From: Planctomycetota bacterium
Lineage (GTDB): Bacteria > Planctomycetota > UBA1135 > GCA-002686595
Reading direction: 5' to 3'
Assembly (NCBI GenBank): GCA_016795205.1
Contig: JAEUHZ010000056.1
Location: 1-56,272 of the forward strand
DNA: 56,272 nt
Within the stretch, counting starts at the first letter, position 1; the number at the start of each line of letters is the position of its first letter. The notes under the pieces were generated by a model. The model made no database searches. It was not told the origin of the DNA and worked only from the letters and a program-made list of their open reading frames with translations. The position numbers and the translations under genes were made by a program. This document shows, piece by piece, positions 56,146 to 56,272 of the stretch.

Positions 56146-56272
56146 TCAGTCCGTCGTCCAGTCCTGGAACGTGGGGCGCAGCCACACGGCCGTCTCGAAG
56201 CCGAGCTCGTCCCACCGCGCCTGCGAATGAACCTGGGGCGGCGCAAACCCACCCGTGTTCTGCGCGTCCGCG
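56146..56272 (-). CDS. Probable C-terminus of a gene running off the right edge
   Basis: A minus-strand frame ends at TGA 56148-56146 and stays open to the window edge, encoding about 41 residues ending FQDWTTD. The third codon positions are G or C in most codons, and the residues (Trp, Phe, Asp, Thr) look like real protein rather than a random Arg/Pro/Ala shadow. Too little is visible to name a family. The 245 bases between it and the FG-GAP gene contain no other gene. Confidence 0.45.
   Translation of the reverse strand, partial: ADAQNTGGFAPPQVHSQARWDELGFETAVWLRPTFQDWTTD

Overview
The window is very GC-rich, high-GC3 bacterial DNA with densely packed genes. Its gene mix points to a Planctomycetota-type bacterium: a DUF1800/DUF1501 secreted pair, a Ser/Thr kinase next to an ECF sigma factor, an alternative complex III (ACIII), large FG-GAP and Asp-repeat surface proteins, and carboxypeptidase-regulatory-like domains. 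The taxon is inferred; no rRNA or other phylogenetic marker is present.

Layout. Positions 1-486 are low-complexity sequence with no gene, holding long G and C homopolymers and a 25-bp direct repeat. Positions 487-16308 hold a small secreted protein, a large membrane-anchored Ig-like protein, a zinc-ribbon membrane protein, pirin, release factor 2 (prfB, with its programmed +1 frameshift), acetate kinase, a secreted Xaa-Pro peptidase, a HAD phosphatase, a Cys-rich lipoprotein, an ECF sigma / zinc anti-sigma / Spy-like operon, a TerB-like protein and the DUF1800-DUF1501 pair. Positions 16478-20872 encode one giant secreted protein with exactly nine 198-bp repeats. A caspase-like protease, an M1 metallopeptidase and a membrane protein follow on the minus strand (20978-26391).

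The centre of interest is an 18-kb minus-strand operon (44722 down to 26485) of about sixteen tightly packed genes. It starts with ACIII (actA, actB, actC, a fused actD-actE, actF) and ends with a complete cbb3 oxidase and its assembly factors (safE-like, ccoI, ccoS, fused ccoN-ccoO, ccoQ, ccoP, ccoG and an unlisted 42-codon FixH-like membrane peptide). Between the two lies a pair that looks like aa3/caa3 oxidase subunits II and I, where a functional caa3 oxidase often follows ACIII. In the subunit II-like protein all six CuA ligands are replaced, but its fused cytochrome c domain is intact. In the subunit I-like protein the heme a3 ligand, one CuB histidine and the cross-linked tyrosine are gone, but both low-spin-heme histidines remain. 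The reading frames are intact and translationally coupled. The working hypothesis is that a caa3 oxidase was converted into a non-catalytic electron-transfer or scaffold module between ACIII and cbb3.

Downstream of this region (45710-50979) are a phosphotransferase/ATPase, a CBS protein, a tandem Usp protein and a two-component system. The kinase's first PAS domain matches the FixL heme pocket at three positions without gaps, and its partner is a FixJ/NarL-type regulator. This makes an oxygen-sensing control circuit for the respiratory operon plausible. The window ends with a Ser/Thr kinase-ECF sigma pair, a strong bidirectional terminator, a secreted FG-GAP protein and the likely C-terminus of one further gene.
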